From Frondihabitans sucicola (GTDB lineage: Bacteria > Actinomycetota > Actinomycetes > Actinomycetales > Microbacteriaceae), in assembly GCF_030296615.1 (NCBI RefSeq), contig NZ_AP027732.1, positions 3,229,042 through 3,293,041 on the forward strand: DNA of 64,000 bases. Direction: 5' to 3'. Of this stretch, positions 1 to 11,786 are shown one piece after another; position 1 is the first letter of the stretch; each line of letters begins with the position of its first letter. The translations under genes and the position numbers were made by a program. The notes under the pieces are model-generated. The model ran no database searches. It was not told where the DNA came from and worked only from the letters and a program-made list of their open reading frames with translations.

Positions 1-1
1 C

Positions 2-280
2 GTCCTCGTCAACGGCACTCTCTTCTACCCCGGCGACGCATTCACCGTGCCGGCGTTCCCGGTCGCCGTGCTCGCTGCGCCCGTCGGCGCGCCGTGGCTC
101 AAGATCAGCGAGGCCATGGACTACATCACCGCGGTGAAGCCCGGTACGAGCTTCCCGGTGCACGATCAGACACTCTCGGCCGCCGGGTTCGCCATGCACG
201 CCGACCGGCTCAAGGCCGCGACCGAAGCGGTCGGCGGCACGGCCGTGGTGCTGCAGCCCGGCGACTCACTCGACGCCTGA
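2..280 (+). CDS. MBL-fold metallo-hydrolase, C-terminal part (5' end outside window)
   Basis: This is the last 92 codons of a gene that begins before the window. The residues resemble the C-terminal half of UlaG-like metallo-beta-lactamase-fold hydrolases: a YPGDAF segment after the last beta strands, a GAPWLKISEAMDY segment, and a conserved FPVHD near the end. The His-Asp of FPVHD is probably structural or part of the metal site in this subgroup. The metal-binding HxHxDH core lies upstream and cannot be seen. Substrate is unknown. The gene converges on ilvE, with a short hairpin between them. Family call is fairly sure; function is not. Confidence 0.75.
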   Translation, partial: VLVNGTLFYPGDAFTVPAFPVAVLAAPVGAPWLKISEAMDYITAVKPGTSFPVHDQTLSAAGFAMHADRLKAATEAVGGTAVVLQPGDSLDA

Positions 281-289
281 GCCGGCGCA

Positions 290-305
290 CCGGGTGGGCA
301 CCCGG
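290..305. terminator. Short hairpin between convergent genes
   Basis: A 6-bp GC stem (CCGGGT, loop GGGC, ACCCGG) lies between the stop of the MBL-fold gene and the stop of ilvE. There is no U tract, so it is a weak terminator candidate. Confidence 0.3.
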
Positions 306-344
306 GTACGTCGGCCCTGCCTTCGGAGTGCTCGGGCGACCGCC

Positions 345-1449
345 TCAGGCGTCGAGGCGCGTGAGCCAGTTGTGCGGGTCGGGTCGACGACCGTACTGGA
401 TGTCGGTCAGCTCGGCGCGAAGCGACAGGGTCAGCGAGTCGGGGCCGGCCACCGGCGAGACGATCGAGAGCCCGTCGCCCTTGAGTTCGGCGATCGGTAC
501 GACCACGGCGGCGGTGCCGCACGCGAACACCTCGACGATGTCGCCGGAGGCCACGCCGTCGCGCCACTCGTCGAGACTCACGCGACGACGCTCGACCGTG
601 TGGCCGCGATCTTCTGCGAGCTGCAGGATGGAGTCGCGGGTGATGCCCTCGAGAATGCTGTCTGACTCGGGCGTGACGATGGTGCCGTCTTTCTTGACGA
701 AGACGACGTTCATGCCGCCGAGCTCTTCGATGTACGTCGTGTCGACCGAGTCGAGGAACAGCACCTGCGAGCAACCGTGCTGGTACGCCTCCTCCTGCGG
801 AAGCAGGGACGCGGCGTAGTTGCCGCCGGTCTTGGCAGCGCCCGTGCCGCCCTTGCCGGCGCGCGAGTAGGTGGTCGACAGCCAGATCGACACGGGCTCG
901 ACGCCGCCCGTGAAGTAGGCCCCCGCCGGGCTCGCGATGACGAAGTATCCGACCCGGTGCGCGGCCCGGACACCGAGGAAGCTCTCGGTGGCGATCATGA
1001 ACGGCCGCAGATAGAGGCTGGTCTCGGGCGCCGACGGTACCCAGTGCTGGTCGACGCGCACGATCTGCTTGAGCGATTCGACGAAATCGTCGACGGCCAG
1101 CTCGGGCAGCGCGAGGCGAGCGGCGGAGCGCTGGAGGCGTCGGCCGTTGGCATCGGGCCGGAAGGTCCAGATCGAGCCGTCGGCGTGGCGGTAGGCCTTG
1201 ACGCCCTCGAAGATCTCTTGCGCGTAGTGGAAGACCGAGGCGGCAGGATCGAGGACGATCGGGCCGTACGGCACGACGGACGCGTCGTGCCACCCCTCGT
1301 CGGAGGTCCATTCGATGGACACCATGTGGTCGGTGAAGTACTTGCCGAAGCCGGGATCGGCCAGCATGGCCTCGCGCTCGGCGTCGGCGCGAGCCGCCTC
1401 GGAGGGTGAGCTCGAAGTGGAGCGGGTACGTGTCTTGGGTCGTGGTCAT
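345..1449 (-). CDS. ilvE: Branched-chain amino acid aminotransferase (frameshifted near start)
   Basis: PLP-dependent class IV aminotransferase that interconverts branched-chain 2-oxo acids and Leu/Ile/Val with glutamate. The pyridoxal lysine is in AKTGGNYAASL, and the EEL-GGMN and GTAAVV segments of the family are present. The N-terminus MTTTQDTYPLHFEL is read from ATG 1449, preceded by AGGAC 8-12 nt upstream. The rest is in the next frame and continues as EAARADAEREAMLADPGFGK. Removing one base from the CCC run (minus strand) at 1404-1406 joins the two into a normal protein of about 367 residues. It starts 9 nt after the leuB stop, so leuB-ilvE are one transcript. The indel is probably a sequence error. 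Confidence 0.93.
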
Positions 1450-1458
1450 GACGGCGTC

Positions 1459-2547
1459 CTATCGGGAGGAAGAAGCGGTGATGCTCGAGACGGCCGCGGC
1501 GATCGCGTCGCCGATCTCGGACGTCGAGCGGTGGCCGGAAGTCGAAGCGGAGGCACGGCCCTCGATGTCGGCCTCGACGGCCCGAGTCACGCGGATCGAC
1601 TCTTCTGGGAGACCGAGGTGGTCGAGGAGGAGAGCCGTCGAGAGGATCGCCGCCGTGGGATCGGCCTTCTGCTGGCCGGCGATGTCGGGGGCGGAACCGT
1701 GCACCGGCTCGAACATGCTGGGGAAGGCCCCGTCGGGGTTGATGTTGCCCGAGGCTGCCAAGCCGATGCCGCCGCTGATCGCGCCGGCCAGATCGGTGAG
1801 GATGTCGCCGAAGAGGTTGTCCGTGACGATGACGTCAAACCTAGCAGGGTCGGCCACCAGGTGGATCGTCGCCGCGTCGACGTGCTGGTAGTCGACCGCC
1901 ACCTCGGGGTACTCGGCCGCAACGGCATCGACCGTGCGCTGCCAGAGCGAACCCGAGAAGACGAGAACGTTCGTCTTGTGCACGAGAGTGAGCCGGTGGG
2001 CCGGGCGCTTCCGGGCGAGGTCGAAGGCGTATCGGACGACGCGCTCGACGCCGTAGGCCGTGTTGACGCTCACCTCGTTGGCGATCTCGTGCGGCGTGCC
2101 CGTGCGGAGCGACCCGCCGTTGCCGACGTAGGGGCCCTCCGTCCCTTCGCGCACGACGACGAAGTCGACAGCGCCCGGGTCGGACAGGGGCGACGGCACA
2201 CCCGGGTAGACCTTGGTCGGCCGCAGGTTGACGTAGTGGTCGAGTGCGAAACGCAGCTTGAGCAGAAGGCCGCGCTCGATGATGCCGCCGCGAAGCGCCG
2301 GATCGCGCGGGTCGCCGCCCACTGCCCCGAGCAGGATCGCGTCGTGCCCCGAAATCGCCTCGAGGTCGGCATCGGTCAGGATGTCGCCGGTCGCCGTGAA
2401 ACGCCCCGCGCCGAGCGAGAACTCGGTGACGTCGAAGACCGTGTCACCGCCCTCGGTGACGGCCTGAAGCACCTTGAGAGCCTCGGAGACGACCTCGGGG
2501 CCGATCCCGTCACCGGGAATGCTGGCCAGTCTGATCGTGCGGCTCAT
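1459..2547 (-). CDS. leuB: 3-isopropylmalate dehydrogenase
   Basis: NAD-dependent oxidative decarboxylation of 3-isopropylmalate in leucine synthesis. The 362-residue protein starts [19 protein letters not shown], the usual N-terminus of actinobacterial LeuB. It carries the metal and substrate loop [15 protein letters not shown] and the adenine-binding [13 protein letters not shown]. Length is normal and the frame is intact. A clear ribosome binding site (GAAGGAGC) lies 6-10 nt before ATG 2547. It is followed 9 nt later by ilvE and preceded at a distance of 76 nt by serA, both on the same strand. Confidence 0.97.
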   Translation of the reverse strand: MSRTIRLASIPGDGIGPEVVSEALKVLQAVTEGGDTVFDVTEFSLGAGRFTATGDILTDADLEAISGHDAILLGAVGGDPRDPALRGGIIERGLLLKLRFALDHYVNLRPTKVYPGVPSPLSDPGAVDFVVVREGTEGPYVGNGGSLRTGTPHEIANEVSVNTAYGVERVVRYAFDLARKRPAHRLTLVHKTNVLVFSGSLWQRTVDAVAAEYPEVAVDYQHVDAATIHLVADPARFDVIVTDNLFGDILTDLAGAISGGIGLAASGNINPDGAFPSMFEPVHGSAPDIAGQQKADPTAAILSTALLLDHLGLPEESIRVTRAVEADIEGRASASTSGHRSTSEIGDAIAAAVSSITASSSR

Positions 2548-2623
2548 GAGTGCTCCTTCGAGGTTGCGTGTGAGGACAAGCCTAGCCGCGTCGTCCTGCC
2601 CTCAAGGAGTTCTGCACGGTCGA

Positions 2624-4212
2624 CTAGAGCGTGACGTCGATCTCTTGCATGACGTCGGCATCGATGGCCCTGCGCACCTTCTCGAGCAGGCCTTCGGGGG
2701 CCGGGCTGTCGATCGTCAGGACGCTCAGCGCAGACCCGCCGGCGGTCGTGCGCGCGATCTGCATGCCGGCGATGTTGATTCCGGCCTCGCCGAACTCCTT
2801 GCCGTAGACCGCGACGATGCCCGGCCGGTCGGTGTACAGCATGACGATGTGGTGCTTCGCCAGCGGCACCTCGACGTCGTAGCCGTTGATCTCGGTGATC
2901 TTCTCGACCTGCTTCGGGCCGGTCAGGGTGCCGGAGACGGAGATCTGCCGGCCGTCGGCGAGAGCTCCCGGATCGTGATGATGTTGCGGTACTCGTCCGA
3001 GACCGCATCGGTCAGCAGACGCACCGTCACACCGCGCTGCTCGGCGAGCAGGGGTGCGTTGACGTAGCTCACCGTCTCTTGGACGGCGTCGGAGAAGACG
3101 CCCTTGAGCGCTGCGAGCTTGTAGACGCTGACGTCGTACTCGGCCAGGTCGCCGTGGATCTCGACGTCGATCGTGGTGAGCGGGCTGTCGGCCAGCCCCG
3201 CGAACACCTGCCCGAGCTTCTCGACCAGCGGGATGCCGGGGCGGACGTACTCGTCGATGACTCCCCCGGCGACATTCACGGCGTCGGGAACGAGCTCGCC
3301 GCCGAGGGCCAGTCGGACCGACCTGGCGACCGAGACGCCGGCCTTCTCCTGGGCCTCGTCGGTCGACGCACCGAGGTGCGGCGTCACGATCACGTTGTCG
3401 AGGGCGAGGAGCTCGAGGTTCGAGGGCGGCTCGGAGACGAAGACGTCGAGGCCGGCGCCGGCGATGACGTCGTTCTTCAGTGCCTCGTAGAGGGCGTCCT
3501 CGTCGATGAGGCCGCCACGCGCCACGTTGACGACGAACGCCGTCGGCTTCATCAGGGCGAGCTGCTCCGTCGAGAGCATGCCCGTGGTCTCCGGGGTCTT
3601 CGGCATGTGGATGGTGACGAAGTCGGCCGTCTCGAGCAGCTCGGGCAGCGACAAGAGCGTGACGCCGAGCTGCTGCGCGCGCGCCGGGGTGACGTAGGGA
3701 TCGTAGGCGACGATGTTCATGCCGAACGCCTGCAGGCGGGCCGTGATCAGCGCACCGATGCGGCCGAGTCCGATGATGCCGACGGTCTTCTCGTAGAGCT
3801 CGACGCCGGTGTACTTCGAGCGCTTCCACTGACCCTGTGCCAGTGCGTTGTGCGCCGCGGGGATGTGACGGGCGAGGCTCAGGATGTGACCGACGGTCAG
3901 TTCGGCGGCCGAGATGATGTTCGACGTCGGGGCGTTGACGACCATGACGCCCGCATTCGTGGCTGCCTTGATGTCGACGTTGTCGAGCCCCACGCCCGCG
4001 CGTGCGACCACCTGCAGGTTCGGCGCGGCCGCGATGGCTTCGGCGTCGACCTTGGTCGCGGATCGCACCAGGATCGCGTTCGCCTCCGCGAGGGCGGAGA
4101 GCAGCGCCCCTCGATCGGTCCCGTCGACGTTCCGCACGTCGAAGTCGGGCCCGAGGGCGTCGACGGTTGCGGGTGAGAGTTCTTCGGCGATCAACACGAT
4201 CGGCTTAGCCAC
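2624..4212 (-). CDS. serA: D-3-phosphoglycerate dehydrogenase (frameshifted before ACT domain)
   Basis: First step of serine synthesis: NAD-dependent oxidation of 3-phosphoglycerate. Start is GTG 4212 (VAKPIVLIAEELSP) with AGGAC upstream. Residues about 1-310 form the substrate and Rossmann domains, with GLGRIGALI for NAD and the catalytic His in TPHLGASTDEAQ. Residues 320-445 are the intervening domain, and the final 75 residues are an ACT domain (TDRPGIVAVYGKEFGEAGINIAGMQ), the serine-feedback module of the long SerA form. The frame breaks at residue about 418: adding one base to the CCC run at 2967-2969 restores IRGALADGRQISVSGTL. Restored length is 529, normal for actinobacteria. The gene is essential for serine prototrophy, so an error in the sequence is more likely than a real mutation. 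Confidence 0.95.
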
Positions 4213-4437
4213 GAAACGGGTCCTAACGCTGGGTTCGGTCTGCGACGCGACCCGTCTCGAAGGCCCGGGTCGCACGAATCACCCTAGCCGCGGGGATCCT
4301 GCGATCCGGGGCCACCGGCCCCGTCCGACCCGCGAACCTGAGAATCCGCAGTGCATGCCCAGCCGAGGCGGACCATATTACCGAGCGGCTTCCACGGCCC
4401 CGCGCGGGCGTCGCCGCGGGGAAGTCGGCCGCACCGA

Positions 4438-4830
4438 TCAGAGGGACGACACCTGGAACACGTAGGCCGTCAGGCTCACCGTCAGGGCGCTGACGCCGCC
4501 CCAGGCGATGACGAAGACGATGACGCGCTGCAGGAGACCACGCCGGCGACCGACGCGCCACGCCGCGAGCCAGCCGAGCACCGGAACGACGAGGGCGGCG
4601 ATGAGGGCCGGCCACGGCACGTCCTTCGCGAGCTCGGGCGCGCCGCCCTTGGTGACGAAGTCGCGGTACGCCTCGAACTGACCGGGCACCTGGATGAGGT
4701 TGCCCACGGCGGCGTAGACGCTCCACGCGAAGAGCAGACCGAAGACGACCCAGACGACCAGGGCAGCGCCGAACCGCGGGACGACCTCGACGCGGTCGGC
4801 CGAATCGACCTCGGGTGCGCCGGCGCTCAC
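4438..4830 (-). CDS. Small three-TM membrane protein
   Basis: A 130-residue protein of unknown function. Three hydrophobic segments are visible: about residues 22-43 (ALVVWVVFGLLFAWSVYAAV), 70-90 (WPALIAALVVPVLGWLAAW) and 100-122 (VIVFVIAWGGVSALTVSLTAY). The loop between the first two is polar and charged. Start GTG 4830 overlaps the TGA of the preceding gene by 4 nt (GTGA), which fixes the start and shows that it is translated with its neighbour. It is the last gene of the mtlD-small protein-small protein unit. No recognised domain; it is plausibly a partner of the neighbouring three-TM protein. Confidence 0.75.
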   Translation of the reverse strand: MSAGAPEVDSADRVEVVPRFGAALVVWVVFGLLFAWSVYAAVGNLIQVPGQFEAYRDFVTKGGAPELAKDVPWPALIAALVVPVLGWLAAWRVGRRRGLLQRVIVFVIAWGGVSALTVSLTAYVFQVSSL

Positions 4831-5297
4831 GAGAGGGCCCCGATCACGAAGGGCCAGGGCAGCAGGATCACGACGCCCACGATGAACGAGACCACTCGCG
4901 TGCGGGACCGACTCGTCGGAAGCAGCAGGATCGTGCCGACGAACCAGATCGCCGGGCCCGCCACCGCGAGGTACGTGCCGATCCGCCACATGGCCGCCGC
5001 GAGGCTCGAGTCGAAGGACGGCTGGACGTTGCCCACCGACCGCAGCCACGCCACCGTGAAGAGCAGGAAGATCGCGCCGAAGACACCGTGCACGACGAGC
5101 ATGGTGGAGCTCATCACGCCGTCGGGCAGCTCGTCTTCGTCGTCTTCGTCGTCTTCGTCAGTGTGCGCGACGGGGACGTCGTCGACCGGGGTCTCGAGGT
5201 AGCTGGTATCGGCAGAGGTCGGGCCCCAGCTCAGGGCCTCGTCGTCTTCGTCGCGCGTGACTACGGGCGCGTCGTCTCGTCCGGCGTCGGTGGTCAT
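4827..5297 (-). CDS. Membrane protein with acidic N-terminal tail
   Basis: A 156-residue protein of unknown function. Residues 1-60 are cytoplasmic and very acidic, with a DEDDEDDEDE run produced by a repeated tcg-tct codon pattern at about 5135-5160. Three membrane segments follow at about 62-84 (MLVVHGVFGAIFLLFTVAW), 98-122 and 130-154. Start ATG 5297 overlaps the mtlD stop by 4 nt (ATGA), and its stop overlaps the next gene by 4 nt, so the three genes are translationally coupled. Nothing in the sequence links it to mannitol metabolism. Confidence 0.75.
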   Translation of the reverse strand: MTTDAGRDDAPVVTRDEDDEALSWGPTSADTSYLETPVDDVPVAHTDEDDEDDEDELPDGVMSSTMLVVHGVFGAIFLLFTVAWLRSVGNVQPSFDSSLAAAMWRIGTYLAVAGPAIWFVGTILLLPTSRSRTRVVSFIVGVVILLPWPFVIGALS

Positions 5298-6478
5298 GCG
5301 GCCACTCGGCAGGAACGGACCTTGTCGCCGATCACGGCGACGAGCGCCGGGAAGAGAGGGTGCCCGGGAAAGACGCCGGTGAGCGTCTCGGTGAGAAGTT
5401 CGTCGCCGGCGCCCGCGCGCAGCAGCGACTGGAGCTCCCGGCTCTCGACGTCGTCGGGCACATTGAAGTCGAGGGCGGCGCGGACGGCGCGGACCAGGGC
5501 GTCGGCGGGCAGCCCGCGCTCGGCGAGCTGCGCGGCGGGCCCGACCAGCCGCTCGTGGCGGCTGAGCTTGCTGAGGGGGTTGCGGCCGACTCGGCCCGTG
5601 GTGTCGGGAAGGTGCGGGTTCGAGATGCGCTGGAGGTTCTTCTCGATGTACGCCTGCTGCTCGTCGGGGTCGACGCCGTATTTGGCGACGAGGAGGGCCT
5701 TCGTCTCGGCGAGCACCGCGAGGACCTCCGCGTGGACGGCAGGCTCGGCCAGGGCGTCGCGAACGCTGCCGATGCCCCGCGCCCAGCCGTAATAGGCGGC
5801 GGTCGCGTGGGCGGTGTTGACGGTGAACAGCTTGCGGTCGATGAACGGCGCCAGGTCGTCGACCCAGGTGACTCCTGCGATCTCGGGAGCCGCCGCCCGG
5901 CCGCTGAACGGCCCCGTCTCGATGATCCACTCGGCGAAGGACTCGATGGTGACGTCGAGCCCCGGCGACTGCTCCGGGACGATGCGGTCGATCTCGCAGT
6001 TCGCGAAGACCGCGCGGGAGAACGCGTCGTCGTCGTCGACGACCTGGCGGACGAACCCCGCGAGGGTACCGGAGGCGTTGATGGCCGTCTCGCAGGCGAC
6101 GATGACCACGGGAGGACGGTCGGCGGCGCGCTCTGCGAGACCGCGGCCGATGGTGGCGGCAAGAGACGGCAGGATGCGGGGGCCGACGGACGTGGTGACG
6201 ACGTCGGCCGTGGCGAGTTCGCGGACCACGTCGTCGACTTCGAGACGGTTGTCGACGGAGCGGTAGCCGCTGACGGTCGTCACGTGGTCGGTCGCAGTGC
6301 CCCGCTGGCCGCTGACCTCGTGGACCTCGTAGGAGGACTGGCGGCGAAGAGCCTGGACGACGTCGGGGTCGACGTCGGCGAAGACCACCTCGTAGCCGCT
6401 CGCGTGGAGGAACTGGCCGACGAAGCCTCGGCCGATGTTTCCGGCGCCGAAATGGACCGCCTTCTTGCTCAAAGCCAT
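5294..6478 (-). CDS. mtlD: Mannitol-1-phosphate 5-dehydrogenase family protein
   Basis: NAD-dependent interconversion of mannitol 1-phosphate and fructose 6-phosphate. The N-terminal KKAVHFGAGNIGRGFVGQFL is the characteristic MtlD dinucleotide-binding motif, followed by VVFADVDPDVV. The DRKLFTVNTAHATAAYYGWARG segment carries the family's active-site Lys and His residues. Length is 394 from ATG 6478. A TTG at 6472 has better spacing from the GAAGGA ribosome binding site and would give MSKKAVHFG, so the start is uncertain by two residues. It sits between serA and ilvC without pathway logic. No PTS mannitol genes are near, so a role in making mannitol as an osmolyte is possible. Confidence 0.88.
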   Translation of the reverse strand: MALSKKAVHFGAGNIGRGFVGQFLHASGYEVVFADVDPDVVQALRRQSSYEVHEVSGQRGTATDHVTTVSGYRSVDNRLEVDDVVRELATADVVTTSVGPRILPSLAATIGRGLAERAADRPPVVIVACETAINASGTLAGFVRQVVDDDDAFSRAVFANCEIDRIVPEQSPGLDVTIESFAEWIIETGPFSGRAAAPEIAGVTWVDDLAPFIDRKLFTVNTAHATAAYYGWARGIGSVRDALAEPAVHAEVLAVLAETKALLVAKYGVDPDEQQAYIEKNLQRISNPHLPDTTGRVGRNPLSKLSRHERLVGPAAQLAERGLPADALVRAVRAALDFNVPDDVESRELQSLLRAGAGDELLTETLTGVFPGHPLFPALVAVIGDKVRSCRVAA

Positions 6479-6520
6479 CCTTCGATCATGCCAGACATGG
6501 GGTGCGCCCCTCGACGCCCG

Positions 6521-6550
6521 GATGGGCCCCACCCGAAAGTGAGGCCCATC
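6521..6550. terminator. Hairpin between ilvC and mtlD
   Basis: GATGGGCC at 6521-6528 pairs with GGCCCATC at 6543-6550. The stem extends by CAC/GTG past one mismatch, leaving loop CCGAAA. It lies 28 nt downstream of the ilvC stop (minus strand) and 43 nt before mtlD, where an ilv transcript would end. No strong U tract follows. Confidence 0.5.
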
Positions 6551-6578
6551 TGTGACGTTCTGGTGTTCGACGAAGCGA

Positions 6579-8156
<1,578 letters not shown>

Positions 8157-8160
<4 letters not shown>

Positions 8161-10004
8161 GCTGCGCCTCCCTGCTGCCTCGAGGCGTCGGGCGCGGGCG
8201 GCGCCTCGTCGTCCCATTCGGGAGACAGCTCTTTGGCGTACTGGATGAGGGAGTTGGAGACGCCCTGCGCCACCATCGGCCACACCATCGCGTCGCGGCT
8301 GACGACGAAGTCGATGACGACCGGGCGGTCGTTCGTCTCGAGGGCGAGCAGGATCGCGGGGTCGATCTCGTCTTCGGTGCGGACGCGGATGCCGAGGGCG
8401 CCGTAGGCGTCGGCCAGCTTGACGAAGTCGGGCACCATGCGGGTCTCGTGACCGGTGTTCAGGTCGGTGAACGAGTGGCGGCCCTCGTAGAACAGGGTCT
8501 GCCACTGGCGCACCATGCCGAGCGACGAGTTGTTGATGATCGCGACCTTGATCGGGATGTTGTTGATGACACAGGTGGCCAGTTCTTGGTTGGTCATCTG
8601 GAAGCAGCCGTCGCCGTCGATGGCCCACACGACGCGGTCGGGCTGGGACACCTTGGCGCCCATCGCGGCCGGCACCGAGTAGCCCATGGTGCCCGCGCCG
8701 CCGGAGTTCAGCCAGGAGTGCGGACGCTCGTAGCCGATGAACTGCGCGGCCCACATCTGGTGCTGCCCGACGCCGGCGGCGTAGACGGCCTCCGGGCCGG
8801 TGAGCTGGCCGATGCGCTGGATGACCTTCTGCGGCGAGAGCAGACCGTCTTCGGGCTCGGAGAACCCGAGCGGGAACTCGGCGCGAAGGGCTTCGAGGCG
8901 TTCCCACCAGGCCGCCAGGTCGGGCTTCTGACCGGAGGTCACCTCGGCGAACGCCGACGTGAGGTCGATGACGACCTCGCGGGCGTCGCCCACGATCGGG
9001 ACGTCGGCGATCCGGATCTTGGAGATCTCGGCGGGGTCGATGTCGACGTGCACGACCTTCGCGTCGGGCGCGAAGAGTTCGGCCTTGCCGGTGACGCGAT
9101 CGTCGAAGCGGGCGCCGAGGGCGATGATGAGGTCGCTCTCTTGCAGGCCGAGGACCGCCGGGACCGTGCCGTGCATGCCGGGCATGCCCAGGTGCTGCGG
9201 GTGCGAGTCCGGGAAGGCGCCACGGGCCATCAGGGTCGTCACGACGGGCGCCCCGGTCGCCTCGGCGAGACGGAGCAGCTCGGCGGACGCACCCGCGCGG
9301 ATGACGCCGCCGCCGACGTAGAACACGGGACGCTTCGACTCGGCCAGCAGCTGCGCCGCGGCGGTGATCTGTTTGCCGTGCGCCTTCGTGATGGGGCGGT
9401 AGCCGGGAAGCTCGACCGTCTCGGGCCAGACGAACGGGGCCGAGTTCTGCTGGGCGTCTTTGGTGATGTCGACCAGGACGGGGCCAGGGCGCCCCGTCGA
9501 GGCGATCTGGTACGCCGCGGCGAGCGTCTCCGGGATGTCTTCCGGCCTGGTGACGAGGAACGAGTGCTTGGTGATCGGCATCGTGATGCCGACGATGTCG
9601 GCCTCCTGGAAAGCGTCGGTCCCCATCAGGGTCGAGAACACCTGACCCGTGATCGCGAGCAGCGGAACGGAGTCCATGTACGCGTCGGCGATCGCCGTGA
9701 CGAGGTTCGTCGCGCCGGGGCCGGACGTCGCGATCGCGACGCCGACCCGGCCCGACGCTGCCGCGTAGCCCTCGGCCGCGTGGCCGGCGCCCTGCTCGTG
9801 GCGGACGAGGATGTGGCGGATCGCGGTCGAAGCCATCAGCTCGTCGTAGAACGGGATGATGGCGCCACCGGGGAGGCCGAAGACGTCGGTGACGCCGAGC
9901 TTCTCGAGGGAGCGCAGGATCGCGCCGGATCCGGTGAGCATCTCGGGTGTCGTCGAGCGGGCGCGCGCTGGCGCCGTGGGCAGGGGGCTTGCTTCTGGAG
10001 GCAT
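8157..10004 (-). CDS. ilvB: Acetolactate synthase large (catalytic) subunit
   Basis: ThDP-, Mg- and FAD-dependent acetohydroxyacid synthase, the first common step of Val/Leu/Ile synthesis. The 615 residues contain the three ThDP-fold domains: the catalytic Glu in [14 protein letters not shown], the FAD-binding middle domain, and the ThDP motif beginning [12 protein letters not shown] and ending with [13 protein letters not shown] poorly conserved proline- and alanine-rich N-terminal tail of about 25 residues is normal for actinobacteria. An AAGGGA site lies about 12 nt before ATG 10004. It follows ilvD by 53 nt. I see no leader-peptide attenuator in that gap. Confidence 0.97.
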
Positions 10005-10057
10005 CGGTGCCGATTCCCTTGTTGCTGGTGGTGAACGGGTGGAACGCCCGCGGGGCC

Positions 10058-11773
10058 TTAGTACGTGACCGCGCCCTCTGCTGCGGAACGAACCTGCCTG
10101 GCGTACTTCGCGAGAACTCCACGGGTGTACACAGGCGGCAGAGGAGCCCAGCCGTCACGGCGAGCGTCTAGCTCAGCTGCGTCGACGAGTAGGTCGAGCG
10201 AGCGAGCGGCGATATCGACCCGAATCAGATCACCATCGCGCACGAAGGCGATCGGACCTGCGTCGACCGCTTCGGGTGCTATGTGGCCGATGCACAGGCC
10301 GGTTGTGCCGCCTGAGAATCGTCCGTCTGTCAAGAGTAGTACATCTTTGCCGAGCCCCGCGCCCTTGATCGCCGCGGTGATCGCGAGCATCTCGCGCATG
10401 CCGGGACCGCCCTTGGGTCCTTCGTAGCGGATGATCACCACGTCGCCCTTGGCGATCCTGCCGTCGGTGAGGGCGTCCATTGCGGCGCGCTCGCGCTCGA
10501 AGACGCGGGCGGGCCCCTCGAAGATGTCGGCGTCGAAGCCGGCCGTCTTGACGACCGCGCCCTCGGGCGCGAACGAGCCGCTGAGAACGGTCAGGCCGCC
10601 GGTCGGGTGGATCGGGTTGTCGAGGGTGCGCAGCACCTCGCCGTCGAGCGCCTTCGGCTTGATCTCGGCGAGGTTCTCGGCGACGGTCTTGCCGGTGACG
10701 GTCAGGCAGTCGCCGTGCAGCAGACCCGCGTCGAGCAGCGCCTTCATGACGACCGGCACGCCGCCGTGGCGGTCGACGTCGTTCATCACGTATTTGCCGA
10801 AGGGCTTGAGGTCGCCGATGTGCGGGACCTTGTCGCCGATGCGGTTGAAGTCGTCGATGGTCAGATCGACCTCGGCCTCGTACGCGATGGCGAGGAGGTG
10901 GAGCACGACGTTGGTCGAGCCGCCGAAGGCCATCGCGACGGCGATGGCGTTCTCGAACGCCTCCTTGGTCAGGATGTCGCGCGCCGTGATGCCGCGCTCG
11001 AGCATGGCCACGACGGCTTCGCCCGAGCGGTGGGCGAAGTAGTCGCGACGGCGGTCGGCGGAGGGCGGCGAAGCCGAGCCGGGCAGGCTCATGCCGAGCG
11101 CCTCGGCGACGGACGCCATGGTGTTCGCCGTGTACATGCCGCCGCAGGCTCCCTCGCCCGGGGCGATCGCGCACTCGATGGCGTGCAGGTCTTCGTCGGA
11201 GATGGTGCCCGCCTTGGCCGCGCCCACCGCCTCGAAGGAGTCGATGATCGTGACGTCTTTCTCGGTGCCGTCGCTGAGCTTGACCCAGCCGGGCGCGATC
11301 GATCCGGCGTAGAGGAACACGCTGGCGAGATCGAGCCGCGCGGCGGCCATGAGCATGCCCGGAAGCGACTTGTCGCAGCCGGCCAGCATGACGGACCCGT
11401 CGAGACGCTCGGCCATCATGACGGTCTCGACGCTGTCGGCGATGACCTCGCGCGACACGAGAGAGAAGTGCATGCCCTCGTGGCCCATGGCGATGCCGTC
11501 GGACACGGAGACGGTGCCGAACTGCAGCGGGTAGCCGCCGCCCGAGTGCACGCCTTCTTTGGCTCCCTGGGCGAGACGGTTGAGGGACAGGTTGCACGGC
11601 GTGATCTCGTTCCACGACGACGCGATACCGATCTGGGGCTTCTCCCAGTCGGCATCCCCCATGCCGACGGCGCGGAGCATGCCCCGCGAGGTGGTGGCTT
11701 CGACACCGTCTGTGACGTCGCGACTCCGCGGCTTCCAGTCGACGCCGTACTCATTGAGTTTTTCAGCAGGCAT
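10058..11773 (-). CDS. ilvD: Dihydroxy-acid dehydratase
   Basis: Iron-sulfur dehydratase converting 2,3-dihydroxy acids to 2-oxo acids in Val/Ile synthesis. The 571-residue protein carries the cluster cysteines in [11 protein letters not shown] and [14 protein letters not shown] plus the [10 protein letters not shown] segment, and the [17 protein letters not shown]-terminal signature. Start is ATG 11773: a TAAACT hexamer 7 nt upstream suggests a leaderless transcript with its -10 overlapping the TAA of the preceding gene. It heads the ilvD-ilvB-ilvN-ilvC block. Frame intact. Confidence 0.96.
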   Translation of the reverse strand: MPAEKLNEYGVDWKPRSRDVTDGVEATTSRGMLRAVGMGDADWEKPQIGIASSWNEITPCNLSLNRLAQGAKEGVHSGGGYPLQFGTVSVSDGIAMGHEGMHFSLVSREVIADSVETVMMAERLDGSVMLAGCDKSLPGMLMAAARLDLASVFLYAGSIAPGWVKLSDGTEKDVTIIDSFEAVGAAKAGTISDEDLHAIECAIAPGEGACGGMYTANTMASVAEALGMSLPGSASPPSADRRRDYFAHRSGEAVVAMLERGITARDILTKEAFENAIAVAMAFGGSTNVVLHLLAIAYEAEVDLTIDDFNRIGDKVPHIGDLKPFGKYVMNDVDRHGGVPVVMKALLDAGLLHGDCLTVTGKTVAENLAEIKPKALDGEVLRTLDNPIHPTGGLTVLSGSFAPEGAVVKTAGFDADIFEGPARVFERERAAMDALTDGRIAKGDVVIIRYEGPKGGPGMREMLAITAAIKGAGLGKDVLLLTDGRFSGGTTGLCIGHIAPEAVDAGPIAFVRDGDLIRVDIAARSLDLLVDAAELDARRDGWAPLPPVYTRGVLAKYARQVRSAAEGAVTY

Positions 11774-11780
11774 GCACGTC

Positions 11781-11786
11781 AGTTTA
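11781..11786 (-). promoter_or_regulatory. -10 hexamer of ilvD (leaderless type)
   Basis: TAAACT, 7 nt before ATG 11773, overlapping the stop codon of the upstream gene. No Shine-Dalgarno sequence is present. Confidence 0.45.

Noticed and set aside
2624..4212. serA as a true pseudogene or two separate genes (dehydrogenase and free ACT domain)
   Set aside because: One base in a C run restores a protein of normal length with no gap in conserved sequence, and the pattern recurs throughout the window.
10005..10057. Branched-chain attenuator leader before ilvB
   Set aside because: Only 53 nt lie between ilvD and ilvB. I find no short frame rich in Val/Leu/Ile codons and no terminator/antiterminator pair.
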